Assembly: GCF_000196875.2 (NCBI RefSeq)
Contig: NC_014532.2
Coordinates: 3,472,001 to 3,536,000 of the forward strand
Direction of reading: 5' to 3'
DNA: 64,000 bases
Origin: Halomonas elongata DSM 2581
Lineage (GTDB): Bacteria > Pseudomonadota > Gammaproteobacteria > Pseudomonadales > Halomonadaceae
Positions 25,089-37,065 of this stretch are shown here, piece after piece. The position numbers and the translations under genes are program-made. Under the pieces are notes generated by a model that saw nothing but the letters and a program-made list of their open reading frames with translations, had not been told where the DNA came from and searched no databases. How positions within the stretch are numbered: the first letter of the stretch is position 1; every line of letters starts with the position of its first letter.

Positions 25089-28073
25089 TCATGAGGCCGG
25101 CTCGAGCAGCCGTTCCCACACCGCGATGACGGCATCGCGGTGCACCTGGAAGTCCTCGACACTGCCACGGGCCGGGTCGCCCGTCAGGGCCGAGCGATGG
25201 GACGCCGTGCGGCAGGCCAGGTAGGCCTCGCGCAGTCGGCGACAGTCGTCGGCCGGCAGCCGATCGGTCTCTTCCAGGGTTTCGAGGATGCGCATGTTAT
25301 CGCTGTAGGTGAGCAGTTCGGGCGTTTCGCGCCCCATGGCCAGCACCGCGTACTGGCACAGGAATTCAATATCGACCATGCCACCCGGATCATGCTTGAG
25401 ATCGAAGCTGCCGGCTTCACTCTTGCCGGCAAGATGCTCGCGCATCCGGTTGCGCATGGCCACGACTTCGCTCCGCAGCTCGCCGAGGTCGCGTTCGCTG
25501 CCGAGGATATCGCAGCGAATCTCGGCGAAACGCTCGCTCAAGGTTTCGTGGCCCGCCACCACGCGCGCCCGGACCAGGGCCTGATGCTCCCAGGTCCAGG
25601 CTTCGCGGCGCTGGTAATCGGCGAAGGCATCGAGGCTCGAGACCAACAGCCCCGAGTTGCCCGAGGGGCGCAGGCGCATATCGACCTCGTAGAGGCTGCC
25701 CGCTGGCGTCATCGCCGTCAGCAAATGGATGATGCGCTGCCCGAGCCGGGTGAAGAACACGGCGTTGTCGATGGGCCTCGGGCCGTCGGTGCTGCCCTGC
25801 CCGGCACCATCGTGCAGGAACACCAGATCCAGATCCGAGCCATAACCAAGCTCGATGCCTCCGAGCTTGCCGTAGCCGACGATCAGAAACTCCGGCACCT
25901 GCTCGCAGCGACCGCCCTCTCGGCGCTCGGGAAAGCCGTGCTTGCGGGTCAGGTGCTTCCAGGCCATGGCCAGCACCGCCTCGAGCACCACTTCGGCGAT
26001 ATAGGTCAGGTAATCGCTGACCTTCATCAAGTGACGCGTCCCGGCGATGTCCGAGGCGGCGACGTGCAGCACTTGAGCATGCTTGAACACCCGCAGCGCC
26101 TCGAGCTGGCCTTCCTCGTCATCCTCGGGAATCCGCCCCAGGGTCTGGCGCAGCTCGTCGGCCAGGCGCTCCTTGTCCGCCGGGGTATAGAGGGTATCCG
26201 GGGTAAGCAGCTCGTCGAGCAGGATGGGATGACGCGCCAGCTGCTCGGCGATCCAGGGGCTGGCGCTGCACAAGCGCATGAGATGCTCCAGGGCCACCGG
26301 GTTCTCGCGCAGCAGCGCCAGATAGGCGGTGCGCCGCAGTACCGCCTCGATCAGCGGCAATACGCGCTCCAGGGCAGTATCGGGCGCGTCACTGTCCGCA
26401 GCGGCCTCCAGCAGCAACGGCATAAGGGCATCGAGACGCTCGAAGCCGATGCGCTGCATGCCCTGGACCTGACGGGAACGACGCAGTGCCATCAATCGAC
26501 GATGGCTGGACGCCGCCGCGTCGTAGCCACCCGCCTCGAGCAGCGCCAGGGCTTCCTCCTCGCTTTCATGGCCACGCCACAGGGCCCGCCACTCCTCGAG
26601 ATCGACGCCGCTGTTCGCCTCCGTGGCGCCATCATCCTGCTCCGCTTCCTCCTCGGGATCGGCGATCACCGCATCGAAATGCCGACGCACCCGGGCACGG
26701 ACTTCGTCGAGACGCCCCATCACCGCCGGCCAGTCTTCCATTTCCAGCCCCAGAGCGACGCGCTCGCGTTCGATCTCGCCTTTGGGAAGAGTCTGGGTCT
26801 GGCGGTCCTCGAGCGCCTGCAGGACATGCTCCAGATCGCGCAGGTAGCGGTAATCCGGCTCGAGTTCGTCGACCACCTCCTGCGGCAGCAGCCCCAGTGC
26901 CGGCAGACGTTCGAGCGCGGCACGCAACGAGGTCACCTGCAGCTCGGTATCGCGTCCCCCGCGAATCAGCTGGAAGGCCTGAACCACGAATTCGACCTCG
27001 CGAATGCCGCCAGGGCCGAGCTTGATGTTGTCTTCCATGCCTCGGCGCTTGACCTCGCGATTGATCATCGACTTCAGTTCACGCAACGACTCGATGGCAC
27101 CGAAGTCGAGATACTTGCGATAGACGAAGGGCCGCAGGCTCGCCAGCAGCTCGTCACCAGCATCGAGGTCGCCGGCCACCGGCCGCGCCTTGAGCATGGC
27201 GTAGCGCTCCCACTCCCGGCCTTGATCCTGATAGTAGCTGGCCAGGGAGGCAAAGCTGCCGACCAGGGGGCCGCCATCCCCCAGGGGGCGCAGCCGCATG
27301 TCGACCCGAAAGGCGAAGCCATCGGCGGTCATCGCGTCCAGCGCGGCGATCAGCTTCTGGCCGAGCTTGGTGAAATATTCCTGATGTTCCAGCGATTTGC
27401 GCCCGCCCTGGGTCTCGCCCTTCTCCGGAAAGGCGAAGATCAGGTCGATATCGGAGGAGAGATTGAGCTCGCCGGCGCCAAGTTTGCCCATGCCCAGCAC
27501 CACCAGGCGCTGTTCGCTGCCATCGGCTCGCGCAGTGGGGCGCCCCCAGCGCGGCTCGACGTGCTTCTCGAGCCAGCTCAAGGCCGCCTCCAGGCAGACC
27601 TCGGCCAGGCGCGACACGGCGCCGCTGGTGCGCCACATGTCGATGCCCTCGGGGCGTGTCAGGTCGCGCCACACGATGCCCAGCATGCGGGCCTGCCGAA
27701 AGCGACGGATGGCAGCGTGCATGGCCGCCTCGTCCTCGGCATCTTCAAGACGTTCCTCGAGCGAATCACGCAGGGTCGCTTCGGAAGGCACTTCATCCAG
27801 CTCGCCCTCGGCATCCAGGTGAGCGAGCCAGTCGGGATGGCGCACCAGCGTCTCCACGGCGAAGCCCGAAACGGCCAGCACCCGGGCCAACTGTTCACGC
27901 CGCCCGGGAGACAGCGCCGTCCAGCACTCGCTGGGGGCTTCCTGGCCCTGCATCGAGGCCAGGTTGTCGGCCTGCTCGAGCGAAGCGGCAAGACGCTCCC
28001 AGGTATGCCGCAGCGCCGAGGTCAGCGGTTCGGGAATGGCATCCAAGGGCAGGAAATCAGCAGGCAGGGCCAT
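25089..28073 (-). CDS. glnE: Bifunctional glutamine synthetase adenylyltransferase/deadenylase
   Basis: A full-size 994-residue GlnE. It has two nucleotidyltransferase domains, each with the GKLGxxEL...SDxDL motif. The first, LGMGKLGAGELNLSSDIDLI, lies around residue 200 and belongs to the deadenylase half. The second, VGYGKLGGIELGYGSDLDLV, lies around residue 740 and belongs to the adenylylating half. The protein adjusts glutamine synthetase activity in response to PII signalling. It is read leftward before aroQ. Confidence 0.96.
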   Translation of the reverse strand: MALPADFLPLDAIPEPLTSALRHTWERLAASLEQADNLASMQGQEAPSECWTALSPGRREQLARVLAVSGFAVETLVRHPDWLAHLDAEGELDEVPSEATLRDSLEERLEDAEDEAAMHAAIRRFRQARMLGIVWRDLTRPEGIDMWRTSGAVSRLAEVCLEAALSWLEKHVEPRWGRPTARADGSEQRLVVLGMGKLGAGELNLSSDIDLIFAFPEKGETQGGRKSLEHQEYFTKLGQKLIAALDAMTADGFAFRVDMRLRPLGDGGPLVGSFASLASYYQDQGREWERYAMLKARPVAGDLDAGDELLASLRPFVYRKYLDFGAIESLRELKSMINREVKRRGMEDNIKLGPGGIREVEFVVQAFQLIRGGRDTELQVTSLRAALERLPALGLLPQEVVDELEPDYRYLRDLEHVLQALEDRQTQTLPKGEIERERVALGLEMEDWPAVMGRLDEVRARVRRHFDAVIADPEEEAEQDDGATEANSGVDLEEWRALWRGHESEEEALALLEAGGYDAAASSHRRLMALRRSRQVQGMQRIGFERLDALMPLLLEAAADSDAPDTALERVLPLIEAVLRRTAYLALLRENPVALEHLMRLCSASPWIAEQLARHPILLDELLTPDTLYTPADKERLADELRQTLGRIPEDDEEGQLEALRVFKHAQVLHVAASDIAGTRHLMKVSDYLTYIAEVVLEAVLAMAWKHLTRKHGFPERREGGRCEQVPEFLIVGYGKLGGIELGYGSDLDLVFLHDGAGQGSTDGPRPIDNAVFFTRLGQRIIHLLTAMTPAGSLYEVDMRLRPSGNSGLLVSSLDAFADYQRREAWTWEHQALVRARVVAGHETLSERFAEIRCDILGSERDLGELRSEVVAMRNRMREHLAGKSEAGSFDLKHDPGGMVDIEFLCQYAVLAMGRETPELLTYSDNMRILETLEETDRLPADDCRRLREAYLACRTASHRSALTGDPARGSVEDFQVHRDAVIAVWERLLEPAS

Positions 28074-28158
28074 GAGCGTCTCGTCGTCGGCTGGCGAATG
28101 CCCTCAGCATAACCAAGCCGGCGCCCCTGACACTAGGCACTGTCCGAAAAGTGTCCGG

Positions 28159-28530
28159 TCAGCCCAGGAACTTGTCCCACACCAGAAGTCCCCAGGTCAG
28201 GCCAGCGATGATCAATGCCAGCATCACCGCCGCCGAGCCGATGTCCTTGGCACGCCCGGAGAGCTTGTGACGCTCCGGTCCGATGCGATCCACCACGCTC
28301 TCGACAGCGGTGTTGAGCAGCTCGACGATCAACACCAGCAGGCAGCTACCGACCAGCAGGATCCACTCCACCGGCTCATCGCCGATCCACCAGGCCAGCG
28401 GTATCAATACCAGGCAGAGGCCAGTCTCCTGGCGAAAAGCCGACTCGTAGCGATAGGCCGCCCTGAGTCCCTTGAAGGAATAGCGGGTGGAATGCACCAG
28501 ATGGCGAAAGCCGGTGTGTCCAGGTTTCAT
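28159..28530 (-). CDS. dgkA: Diacylglycerol kinase (prokaryotic, membrane)
   Basis: A 123-residue DgkA with three hydrophobic helices. It has the conserved ESAFRQE segment near the N-terminus and IVELLNTAVESVVDRIG, whose glutamate and asparagine are catalytic in the family. It phosphorylates diacylglycerol released during membrane-derived oligosaccharide synthesis. It follows dacB by 11 bases and is likely translated from the same message. Confidence 0.94.
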   Translation of the reverse strand: MKPGHTGFRHLVHSTRYSFKGLRAAYRYESAFRQETGLCLVLIPLAWWIGDEPVEWILLVGSCLLVLIVELLNTAVESVVDRIGPERHKLSGRAKDIGSAAVMLALIIAGLTWGLLVWDKFLG

Positions 28531-28541
28531 GGTCGGGGTTC

Positions 28542-30005
28542 CTAGTGTGACTCAATAAGTTGGGCCAAATCCTCGGAAAGACGTTCCAGCACCATCGTCC
28601 AGTTGAGATACGGCGTCGACTCGGTGCCGTTGACCAGCACGGTGAAGGCCCCCCAGCGATTCGAACGGGTGCGGAAGTAGCCGGTCATCGCGCGCACCCG
28701 CACCGGTTCGTTGAGGGTGCCGGTCTTGATCATCACGCGCTCCTGGAAGCTTGCCGGCCCCTTGCGGATGAAGCGCATCACGCCGTTGCTGGGTGACTGC
28801 AGAGCGGCCACGAAGCTGGGGAACAGCGACGGCTGGTCGAACATGTAGGCCAGCAGGCTGTTCACGCCGCTGGCGGTGGCGCGATTCTCCGGCGTCAGGC
28901 CGCTGCCGCTGCGCAGCGTCAGCGGGCCATGGTCGGGGATGCCGGCGGCGAAGGATTCGATGGCCGCGCCGCCCTGCTCCAGGGTCGGGCGCGGACCGTT
29001 CGCCATGTCCAGCGCCAGGACGTCGGCCATGAAATTGTTGGAGTAATTGAGGGTCCTCAGGAGGATTTCCTGGAGAGGCTTGCCATCCACCGCCGCCAAC
29101 TGTGGCGCCGAGCCCGGCGGCTGCACGGTGCTGGTGGAATGCCCGCCACGGACCGGAATGCCGGCACGTTCGAGCATCGCCATCAGCAATTGCGCCGTCT
29201 GGTCGGCCGGATCGGCGCTGGCGCGATAGAGGTCACGAGGATGGGCGTTGGTGGAAATCTGGCCACTGAGACGCATCACGTCGCCACCGCCCTCGGTCAG
29301 TCGCAGTGCCGATAGCTGGGTGCCGCTGTCGGCGGCCTTGGTGTCGACCCGGTTGTCGATGCCCGGCAGCAGGACCTTGCTGTCGCAGCCGGTGACCTCT
29401 GCGGACGCGCCGGGTGCCGATCCCGGGGCGACATGCACGCACCAGTTGCCGAAGTTGACGCCCGCGGAGGAAAGCAAGGCACTGTAGGCGTTGTCCACCT
29501 GGCGACGCGCCTCGCAGCGATCGGTGGTGATGCACTCCACCGGGCCGAAGCGCCACTGGCTGATGACCAGTTGCCCCGTCACCTCGCGCACGCCGGCCTG
29601 ATGCAGCCGCTGCACCAGCCGCCACAGGTCCTCGCTGGTCAACGCCGGATCGCCCCCGCCATCGAGAATCAGATCGCCGGCGAGCACGCCATCGGGGCCG
29701 GGCTCGGCAGTGCCGACCAGGCGCGTGGTGAAGCGGTGCTGGGGACCGAAGCGGTCGAGGGCCGCCGCGGCCGTGTATACCTTGGAGACCGAGGCCGGCG
29801 ACAGGGAAAGCGTCGGCGACAGGCTCGCCAGGGTCTCGTCCGCACGATCCCCCGTGCCCAGCAAGCGTGCCTCGGCACTGATGCGGAAGCCATCGTCGGT
29901 CAGCGACGAGAGTCGTGGAAATCCCGAGGCCATGACGGACAACGGCAGCAATGACAAGACCAGCAGACAGCAGCTCAGCGTGCGATGAAACATGACGGCA
30001 TCCAT
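28542..30005 (-). CDS. dacB: D-alanyl-D-alanine carboxypeptidase/endopeptidase (PBP4 family)
   Basis: A periplasmic S13 peptidase of about 487 residues. After a signal peptide (hydrophobic run CCLLVLSLLPLSVMAS) come the three penicillin-binding motifs: SPASVSKVYTAAAAL (SxxK), SNN in TLNYSNNFMADV and KTGT in RVMIKTGTLNEPV. It trims or cross-cleaves peptidoglycan. The start is uncertain: ATG 30005 or 29993 both precede the signal sequence without a strong ribosome site, whereas the longer frame to 30125 adds an arginine-rich non-signal extension. Confidence 0.9.
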   Translation of the reverse strand: MDAVMFHRTLSCCLLVLSLLPLSVMASGFPRLSSLTDDGFRISAEARLLGTGDRADETLASLSPTLSLSPASVSKVYTAAAALDRFGPQHRFTTRLVGTAEPGPDGVLAGDLILDGGGDPALTSEDLWRLVQRLHQAGVREVTGQLVISQWRFGPVECITTDRCEARRQVDNAYSALLSSAGVNFGNWCVHVAPGSAPGASAEVTGCDSKVLLPGIDNRVDTKAADSGTQLSALRLTEGGGDVMRLSGQISTNAHPRDLYRASADPADQTAQLLMAMLERAGIPVRGGHSTSTVQPPGSAPQLAAVDGKPLQEILLRTLNYSNNFMADVLALDMANGPRPTLEQGGAAIESFAAGIPDHGPLTLRSGSGLTPENRATASGVNSLLAYMFDQPSLFPSFVAALQSPSNGVMRFIRKGPASFQERVMIKTGTLNEPVRVRAMTGYFRTRSNRWGAFTVLVNGTESTPYLNWTMVLERLSEDLAQLIESH

Positions 30006-30078
30006 GCAGCGTGATTCGGGCAACGGCGCGACTCCGCAGTTTACCCGGGCATGGAGGGCGTTTCGACCGTATCTCGGC

Positions 30079-30408
30079 TCAGTGCGCCGTCGATGAGGAA
30101 AATACCTGGATAACCGCCACGCCACCGATGATCAGGGCCATCCCCAGCACCGCCGGCAGGTCAGGGCGCTCGCCGTAGACCACCATGCCGACCAGGGTCA
30201 CCAGCACGATGCCCAGCCCGGCCCAGACGGCATAGGTGATGCCCACCGGCAGGGTGCGGAATACCAGCGTCAGCAGATAGAAGGCCGTGACATAGCCCAC
30301 CACTACCAGCACGCTGGGCCAGAAGCGTGAGAATTCTTCCGATGCCTTCAGGGCCGAGGTCGCCACTACCTCGGCGATGATCGCCAGGGCGAGAAACACA
30401 TAACTCAT
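30079..30408 (-). CDS. EmrE-like small multidrug resistance transporter
   Basis: A 109-residue SMR protein with four membrane helices. The essential membrane glutamate is E13 (AIIAEVVATSALK), and ITYAVWAGLGIVL matches the tryptophan motif of EmrE. It ends in an EmrE-like hydrophilic SSSTAH tail, so it resembles the quaternary-cation exporter type more than the guanidinium exporter Gdx/SugE. The ATG at 30408 has GGGGGAG upstream and overlaps the stop of the preceding PACE gene (ATGA). The two exporters are therefore translated together. Confidence 0.9.
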   Translation of the reverse strand: MSYVFLALAIIAEVVATSALKASEEFSRFWPSVLVVVGYVTAFYLLTLVFRTLPVGITYAVWAGLGIVLVTLVGMVVYGERPDLPAVLGMALIIGGVAVIQVFSSSTAH

Positions 30409-30824
30409 CCACACTCCCCCCGCGCCAGTCGCCGGCGCATGACGTGGTCGAACATCGTGTTGAATACCATGGCGTAGGCCAGGAAGAACAGCATGAAACC
30501 GAGATCCAGCCAGAAGGCCTCGATGAGCCCGATGCCGAGCCACCATGCCACCGCCGGCAGCGTCATGATCAAAAGTCCCAGCTCGAAGCCGAAGGCCTGA
30601 GCCATGCGCTGGACGAGAGAGCGACGGCGCGTCGGCACCCAGACATCGAAGAGCCGGTTCCAGATCAGGTTCCAGAGCATGGCGGCACTGGCCAGCCCCA
30701 CCGCCAGCATGCCGATCTCGCCCAGGCCGTGCCCGGTCAGCCAGCTCGCCAACGGCGTCACCATGACCAGCCCTCCTGCCTCGAACAGCACAGTATGCGT
30801 GACCCTTTCCTTCCAGGAGCGCAT
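30405..30824 (-). CDS. PACE-family (AceI-like) chlorhexidine/biocide efflux protein
   Basis: A 139-residue protein with four helices arranged as two bacterial transmembrane pairs. The residue needed for proton-coupled export in AceI, E15, is at the same position here (TVLFEAGGLVMVTPLASW). Other family landmarks are WNLIWNRLFDVW and a FNTMFDHVMRR end. It is divergent from a LysR regulator, the arrangement seen for aceI/aceR in Acinetobacter. It overlaps the EmrE-like gene by four bases. Confidence 0.9.
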   Translation of the reverse strand: MRSWKERVTHTVLFEAGGLVMVTPLASWLTGHGLGEIGMLAVGLASAAMLWNLIWNRLFDVWVPTRRRSLVQRMAQAFGFELGLLIMTLPAVAWWLGIGLIEAFWLDLGFMLFFLAYAMVFNTMFDHVMRRRLARGECG

Positions 30825-30901
30825 CGTGACCTCCCTCAGCGCAAGTCGGTCGAGCCACCATGGCCTCGACGCGGCACCCTATTCTGCCCATCATGATGAT
30901 G

Positions 30902-30918
30902 GGTTCCAGTTGGAATCC
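30902..30918. promoter_or_regulatory. Inverted repeat in the divergent aceI-like/LysR promoter region
   Basis: GGTTCCA and TGGAATCC form an imperfect inverted repeat near the middle of the 114-base divergent intergenic region. The placement fits a LysR-type regulator site controlling both the efflux pair and the regulator gene. Binding is inferred. Confidence 0.45.
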
Positions 30919-30938
30919 ATCTCTTTTTCAGATAGGTC

Positions 30939-31841
30939 ATGAGCATCATGCGCTGGAACCTCGACCAGTTGGAAATCCTCATCGCTTGCGCCGAGCGCGG
31001 CTCCTTCTCGGCAGCGGCCCGCCACCTGGGTCGTGCCCAGTCCGCGATCAGCACCGCCATCGCCCACCTGGAGACCGATCTCGATTGTCAGCTGTTCGAC
31101 CGCACGGGACGCATGCCCCGTCTCACCGAGGCCGGCGAGGCGCTACTCCATGAGGCGCGGGCCGTGATTCGCCAGTGCCAGCGTCTCGAGTCCCGGGCCC
31201 GAGCCATCGGCCAGGGCGAAGAGGCCCGACTGGTGTTGGCCATCGACGAGGCGCTGGTGGAAATGCCGCCGGTGGACGAGACCCTGGAAGCGCTGGCCGG
31301 CCACTATCCGGCCCTGCAACTGACGCTGCTCTACGGCGCCCAGGGCGATATCGCCGGTTGGGTGGAGGACCGCACCGCCGACCTCGGCATCCTGCTGCGC
31401 CAGCAGGACCAGGGGCCACTGCTGGAAGGCATCCGCATCGCCCACCTCCAGCAGGCCCTGGTCGTGTCACGCCACCATCCGCTCGCCGAGCTGGTTGCCC
31501 CGTCGACGGGCGACCTGGCCGGGCACCGCCAGTTGCTGATCGCCTCACGCAGCGAGGGTGACGCCTGGCAACCGCTGAGCGCCCAGTTCTGGCGCCTCAA
31601 CAGCTTCTACTCCATGGCCGAACTGGTGACCCGGGGGCTCGGCTGGGCCCTGGTGCCGCAGCACATCGCCCAGTACCCGCCCTTTCGCGCTGACCTCATC
31701 CATCTGGCCAGCGACGCCCTCGGCACCCCGCCGGTCATCGAGGTCGAGACGGTCTCCCGCCGCGACAGCGGGCGCGGCCCCATCGCCCAGTGGCTGCAAC
31801 GCACCCTGGGCGAACGGTTTCGCGATCACCGACTCAGATAA
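30939..31841 (+). CDS. LysR-family regulator divergent from the efflux pair (AceR-like)
   Basis: A 300-residue LysR protein. The N-terminal winged helix (LDQLEILIACAERGSFSAAA followed by RHLGRAQSAISTAIAHLE) is clear, and the C-terminal two-lobed effector domain ends with WLQRTLGERF. Regulators in this position activate PACE transporter genes when a biocide such as chlorhexidine binds. The start is 30939 or an in-frame ATG at 30948; neither has an ideal ribosome site. Confidence 0.88.
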   Translation: MSIMRWNLDQLEILIACAERGSFSAAARHLGRAQSAISTAIAHLETDLDCQLFDRTGRMPRLTEAGEALLHEARAVIRQCQRLESRARAIGQGEEARLVLAIDEALVEMPPVDETLEALAGHYPALQLTLLYGAQGDIAGWVEDRTADLGILLRQQDQGPLLEGIRIAHLQQALVVSRHHPLAELVAPSTGDLAGHRQLLIASRSEGDAWQPLSAQFWRLNSFYSMAELVTRGLGWALVPQHIAQYPPFRADLIHLASDALGTPPVIEVETVSRRDSGRGPIAQWLQRTLGERFRDHRLR

Positions 31842-31844
31842 CGC

Positions 31845-32534
31845 TTAGGCGACAGGCAGCAGCTCGGGACGATGCGGCAACTCGGTCACCAGCCGCCAGA
31901 GTGACTGACCGCTGCGCCGGTACTTGTCCTCGAAGGGCGTCAGCGGCTCGCCTTCAGGCTCGAAGGCCTCGACCTGTGCCTCGACGCCGGTGGCCTGCTG
32001 CAGTGCCAGAGCGAACTCCTCGACGTAGAGCCGCCAGTTGGAGCGCAACTCGAGACGACCTCCCAGGGCCGGGATGGCCGGAAAGATCGGGTGGCCATGC
32101 CAGCGCATCTTGAGATGCACCGACTTGGGATAGGGATTGGGATACAGCAGATAATGCCGCGCCGGCTGCCAGCCCTCGGCCAGCGCCAGCCGCCAGAAAT
32201 CGACCAGGTCGGCACGCACCAGCAGGGCGTTATCGGGCAGCGGGCCATGATCCCGCGACAGCCGCTCGGCACTGCGGTCGACGCCGATCACCGCACACTC
32301 GGGATGAGCGCTGGCCAGGCGTCGGGTCGACAGCCCCACCCCGCAGCCGGCATCGAGGATCAGCGGCATCCGCTCCCGGGCACCGCGCCAGTGCTCGGCC
32401 CGCTCGAAGGCCTCGCGGGTATGTTCGGCCACGGGCTTGCGCAGCGGATGTTGCAGCGCCCGCTCGACACGGCGTGTCAGATCCCGGTGGGGACCCGGCT
32501 GATTGGAGGTGATGGCGCGGGAATGTGCAGTCAT
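31845..32534 (-). CDS. TrmB-like SAM-dependent methyltransferase
   Basis: A 229-residue Rossmann methyltransferase with the SAM loop LILDAGCGVGLSTRRLA around residue 60. The signature YLLYPNPYPKSVHLKMRWHG replaces the usual PDPWPKxRHxKRR of tRNA (guanine-46-N7) methyltransferase TrmB. The C-terminal TPFEDKYRRSGQSLWRL matches the TxFExxxxxxG end of TrmB. The altered central motif suggests a paralogue with another RNA target rather than the standard TrmB. It converges with the LysR gene, with only three bases between stops. Confidence 0.8.
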   Translation of the reverse strand: MTAHSRAITSNQPGPHRDLTRRVERALQHPLRKPVAEHTREAFERAEHWRGARERMPLILDAGCGVGLSTRRLASAHPECAVIGVDRSAERLSRDHGPLPDNALLVRADLVDFWRLALAEGWQPARHYLLYPNPYPKSVHLKMRWHGHPIFPAIPALGGRLELRSNWRLYVEEFALALQQATGVEAQVEAFEPEGEPLTPFEDKYRRSGQSLWRLVTELPHRPELLPVA

Positions 32535-32694
32535 GGAGGGAACCGATGGCGATAACGACGGTCGGGCATTCTAGCAGTCTCCATCGTCCCGGCGCAGCGG
32601 CCCGGCATGACGCCACGGCGGGCCGGGTGCTATGATCCATGGCCTATCGAGAGATGATTCTGCCCTGCTATTTCAATCCAACGAGGAACCCGGC

Positions 32695-35090
<2,396 letters not shown>

Positions 35091-35204
35091 CCGTAACACT
35101 CGGGCTTATGTGCCCGACATCGATTTGCTCATATCCTGTTCAAAATCTAGCGAGCTGGAGCCAGACAAGGCGAAATCGAGTGCAGAGCGCCGTTCAGGCG
35201 TACT

Positions 35205-35521
<317 letters not shown>

Positions 35522-35552
35522 GATCGGCGCGCGCCTGCCTCCCTTGAAAGAC

Positions 35553-35585
35553 ACGGCTCTCGTCGACCGCGAGGGCCGTTTTCTT
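35553..35585 (+). terminator. Rho-independent terminator of the ferredoxin gene
   Basis: A 10-bp stem (35553-35562 with 35570-35579, including a T-G pair) is followed by TTTTCTT. It lies 31 bases beyond the ferredoxin stop. Confidence 0.85.
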
Positions 35586-35641
35586 GCTCAGACGAGCCGT
35601 CTCCCCCATCCTATCGGGCTCGCTGAACCTCAGGAGCCGTC

Positions 35642-36961
35642 GTGTCCTCTTCCGCTTCCGCCCAGCGGCGCGTCTGGTCGCTGGCCTGGCCGATCATTCT
35701 CTCCAACATCACCGTACCGCTGCTCGGTCTGGTCGACACCGCCGTGGTCGGCCACTTGCCGAATTCCCGCTATCTGGCCGCGGTCACGCTCGGCGCGACC
35801 CTGTTCGGCTTTCTCTACTGGGGCTTCGGTTTCTTGCGCATGGGCACTACCGGCCTGACCTCCCAGGCCGCGGGGCGCGGTGACGACGAGGGCGTACGCA
35901 ACCTGCTGGGCCAGTCGATGCTGCTGGCACTGGGCATCGGGCTCGTGCTGATCCTGGCGGGCGGTCCGCTGGTCGAATTCGGCCTATGGCTGCTGGACGG
36001 CAGTGCCGAAGCCACGGCGCTGGCCAGCGAGTATGCGCGAATTCGCCTGTGGTCGGCGCCGGCGGTGCTGGCCAACTACGCCATTCTCGGCTGGTTCCTC
36101 GGTCAGCAGAATTCCCGGGTGACGCTGATCATCCTGGTGCTGACCAATGCCGTGAACATCCTGCTCGACCTGTTCTTCGTGGTCGGGCTCGGCATGACCA
36201 GCGACGGCGTGGCCTGGGCCACGGTCATCGCCGACTACAGTGCCCTGACGGTCGGGCTCTGGCTGGTCAGCCGTCAGCTTAGCCGTCTCGGCGGCCACTT
36301 CCGACGCGAACGCCTCCTGCGGCTCGACGCCTACGCCGAACTCTTTCAGGTCAACGCCAATCTCTTCGTGCGCACCCTGGGGCTGCTGTTCGCCATGGCC
36401 TTCTTCACCGCCCAGGGCGCGGCCCAGGGCGACACCATCCTGGCCGCCAACGCCGTCTTGTTGCAGTTCATCATGCTCACGTCCTATGGCCTGGACGGCT
36501 TCGCCCACGCCGCCGAGGCCTTGACCGGCCATGCCGTGGGTCGTGGCCGCTGGCGGGAATTCGCCCAGGCAGTGCGCGGCGCGGCCCGCTTCTCGCTGCT
36601 GACCGCCGGCGCCGCCGCCCTGGCCTTCGCGCTGGGTGGTCACTGGTTGATCGCGCTGCTCACCGGCCTGCCCGATGTCCGCGCCAACGCCGGCGAGTAC
36701 CTGCCCTGGGTGGTGGCCATGCCGCTGATCGCGGTATGGAGTTACTTGCTGGACGGTGTGTTCATCGGCGCCACGGCGATCCGCGAGATGCGCAACAGCA
36801 TCTTCATCGGCCTGGCGGTCTACCTGCCCGTCTGGTGGCTCACCCAACCACTCGGCAATCACGGCTTGTGGCTGGCCTTCACCGTCTTCACCACGACACG
36901 CTCGGCCGTGTTGATCGCCTATTATCGGCACTATCGTCGGTGGCACTGGCGCGACGCTTGA
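35642..36961 (+). CDS. MATE-family efflux protein (DinF-like)
   Basis: A 439-residue twelve-helix MATE exporter. The first repeat carries NITVPLLGLVDTAVVGHLPN and GFGFLRMGTTGLTSQAAGRGD, both typical of the DinF branch. Later comes TAQGAAQGDTILAANAVLLQ. It uses H+ or Na+ to expel cationic drugs or other compounds. The start is a GTG at 35642 with AGGAG five bases upstream. Confidence 0.92.
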   Translation: MSSSASAQRRVWSLAWPIILSNITVPLLGLVDTAVVGHLPNSRYLAAVTLGATLFGFLYWGFGFLRMGTTGLTSQAAGRGDDEGVRNLLGQSMLLALGIGLVLILAGGPLVEFGLWLLDGSAEATALASEYARIRLWSAPAVLANYAILGWFLGQQNSRVTLIILVLTNAVNILLDLFFVVGLGMTSDGVAWATVIADYSALTVGLWLVSRQLSRLGGHFRRERLLRLDAYAELFQVNANLFVRTLGLLFAMAFFTAQGAAQGDTILAANAVLLQFIMLTSYGLDGFAHAAEALTGHAVGRGRWREFAQAVRGAARFSLLTAGAAALAFALGGHWLIALLTGLPDVRANAGEYLPWVVAMPLIAVWSYLLDGVFIGATAIREMRNSIFIGLAVYLPVWWLTQPLGNHGLWLAFTVFTTTRSAVLIAYYRHYRRWHWRDA

Positions 36962-37065
36962 GCGCAAAACCCACAGCGCCGGGGACTTGTCGCTGAACAA
37001 GCCCTCTTCAGCCCTTGGACTTTGGTGGTTTTGACAGCCCTCGGCAAGTCGGGCAACTTGATGCT

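Noticed and set aside
25140-28112. A 990-codon open frame on the plus strand opposite glnE
   Set aside because: It mirrors glnE almost exactly, has low-complexity composition and no motif. High GC with biased third positions makes antisense frames open.
30079-30894. One 271-codon minus-strand gene spanning both efflux genes
   Set aside because: Its upstream part is the PACE gene read in the wrong frame. Two separate genes with ATGA overlap, each with motifs, explain the region.
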